Source of the DNA: an uncultured Collinsella sp.
Lineage (GTDB): Bacteria; Actinomycetota; Coriobacteriia; Coriobacteriales; Coriobacteriaceae
DNA length: 7,029 nt
Assembly (NCBI GenBank): GCA_905209765.1
Contig: CAJLUE010000082.1
Coordinates: 1-7,029, forward strand
Direction: 5' to 3'
Shown: one piece after another, positions 6,454 through 7,029 of the stretch
How the letters are laid out: each line of letters begins with the position of its first letter
Position numbering within the stretch: the first letter of the stretch is position 1
Program-made: the position numbers and the translations under genes
Notes under the pieces: model-generated
Seen by the model: only the letters and a program-made list of their open reading frames with translations
Database searches by the model: none
What the model was told of the DNA's origin: nothing

Positions 6454-6539
6454 CGGAGCGCAGGGCGGGGAAACCTTTGCCTCGCGCGACCCTGCGGAGC
6501 CGTGAGCGAGAGGGAAAGGTTTCCCCGCCCTGCGCTCCG
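6454..6539. repeat. 86-base inverted repeat with perfect 25-base arms (palindromic intergenic element)
   Basis: The arms 6454-6478 and 6515-6539 are exact reverse complements over 25 bases (CGGAGCGCAGGGCGGGG then AAACCTTT in the left arm). The 36-base centre folds further: CTCGC at 6481-6485 can pair with GCGAG at 6506-6510. The element starts 17 bases past the stop codon of the gene at 6557. No T-run follows on either side, so it is not a normal terminator, and the real terminator lies 50 bases further on. Its shape suits a REP/BIME-like or MITE-like element or a structured 3' UTR. No transposase or clear target-site duplication is seen. Confidence 0.85.
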
Positions 6540-6556
6540 TGGTCGGTGGGGGCAGA

Positions 6557-7029
6557 TTACATGCCCGAAAGACCGCGAGCAGCGGTGGCACACAAAAACG
6601 CCAAGACTAGAATCACGAGCGAACCGGCAATGTCGGCCACCACGCCCGTAAGACGACGCTCAAACAGCCAGCTCTCAAAGTGCGGGGCGACATTGCGCCA
6701 AACACGCCACAGCAAGATGCCCATGCCGATAACGCCCGGGATATTGAGCAACAAAATCTCGGAGCACAAGAGGCCGATCAGGTTGCCGGCGGCAAAGCCC
6801 GCATCGCCCTCGCAGTATTTGCGATAAATCATGTACAGCATGTACGCCACAAACGGCTGCAGACACGCCGAGATAAACGTAACCACCATCGAGGGGTCTT
6901 GAGAAAAGACATCGGTGAGCTTATCCACACTCGTGGCATCTTTCGAAGCCAAGAACAAGCCAATGACCACCACAGGCACCACGCCCAAGATAACCTCGAC
7001 CAGAGTAAACAACTTAGCAGTCAGATCCT
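6557..7029 (-). CDS. Hypothetical multi-spanning membrane protein, N-terminus beyond window
   Basis: The frame is open from the right edge to TAA at 6559-6557: 156 whole codons before the stop. It can start at TTG (7012) only without a properly spaced ribosome site; the frame continues in as DLTAKLFTLVEV, so the true start probably lies just outside. Counting from the first whole codon, hydrophobic segments are at about 8-27, 47-69, 78-110 (long, perhaps one helix plus a re-entrant part) and 127-150. A short loop with Lys, Asp and Ser is at 28-46, and a basic/aromatic linker is at 108-126 (WRVWRNVAPHFESWLFERR). No catalytic motif is recognised. It appears to be a small integral membrane protein of unknown function. 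The downstream terminator at 6377 suggests its transcript ends before the other genes. Confidence 0.78.
   Translation of the reverse strand, partial: DLTAKLFTLVEVILGVVPVVVIGLFLASKDATSVDKLTDVFSQDPSMVVTFISACLQPFVAYMLYMIYRKYCEGDAGFAAGNLIGLLCSEILLLNIPGVIGMGILLWRVWRNVAPHFESWLFERRLTGVVADIAGSLVILVLAFLCATAARGLSGM

Noticed and set aside
6283..6591. Minus-strand open frame of 102 residues across the 86-base inverted repeat.
   Set aside because: It is mostly a translation of the inverted repeat and terminator and overlaps the end of the membrane protein gene; no ribosome-site support was found.

Overview
The window looks like a stretch of chromosome from a high-GC, gut-associated actinobacterium. Collinsella or a close Coriobacteriia relative is the best guess. 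This rests on GC-rich coding, a large secreted InlB-type repeat protein, and the style of Nth, RmuC and the ABC exporter. It is an inference from sequence character, not from a search. All six supported genes lie on the minus strand, so transcription runs from high to low coordinates. No tRNA, rRNA, CRISPR array, transposase or phage gene is visible.

In transcription order: (1) 7029-6557, the 3' part of a small multi-spanning membrane protein of unknown function whose start lies beyond the window. (2) 6556-6124, a 433-base gene-free stretch holding an 86-base near-perfect inverted repeat, a good Rho-independent terminator and short repeated motifs. (3) 6123-5701, an orphan protein with a Gln-rich N-terminus and one membrane segment. 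(4) 5577-4222, rmuC, a membrane-anchored coiled-coil protein with a nuclease-like domain. (5) 4096-2294, a complete half-size ABC exporter. (6) 2230-1565, nth, endonuclease III. (7) 1564-1409, an AT-rich control region with two perfect palindromes. (8) 1408-1, the N-terminal 469 residues of a secreted protein made of tandem InlB B-type (Listeria/Bacteroides) repeats, running off the left edge.

The genes do not form one obvious pathway. nth (base-excision repair) and rmuC (genome maintenance) are separated by the exporter, with gaps of 63 to 125 bases. They may be partly co-transcribed, but a common function is not shown. The surface protein appears to have its own promoter region.

No clearly new multi-gene system is visible. 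The items most worth a second look are the 86-base inverted repeat at 6454-6539, the 18-bp and 12-bp palindromes in front of the surface-protein gene, and the higher-order (three-unit) organisation of the surface-protein repeats. Several long open frames on the plus strand are shadows of these genes and were rejected.
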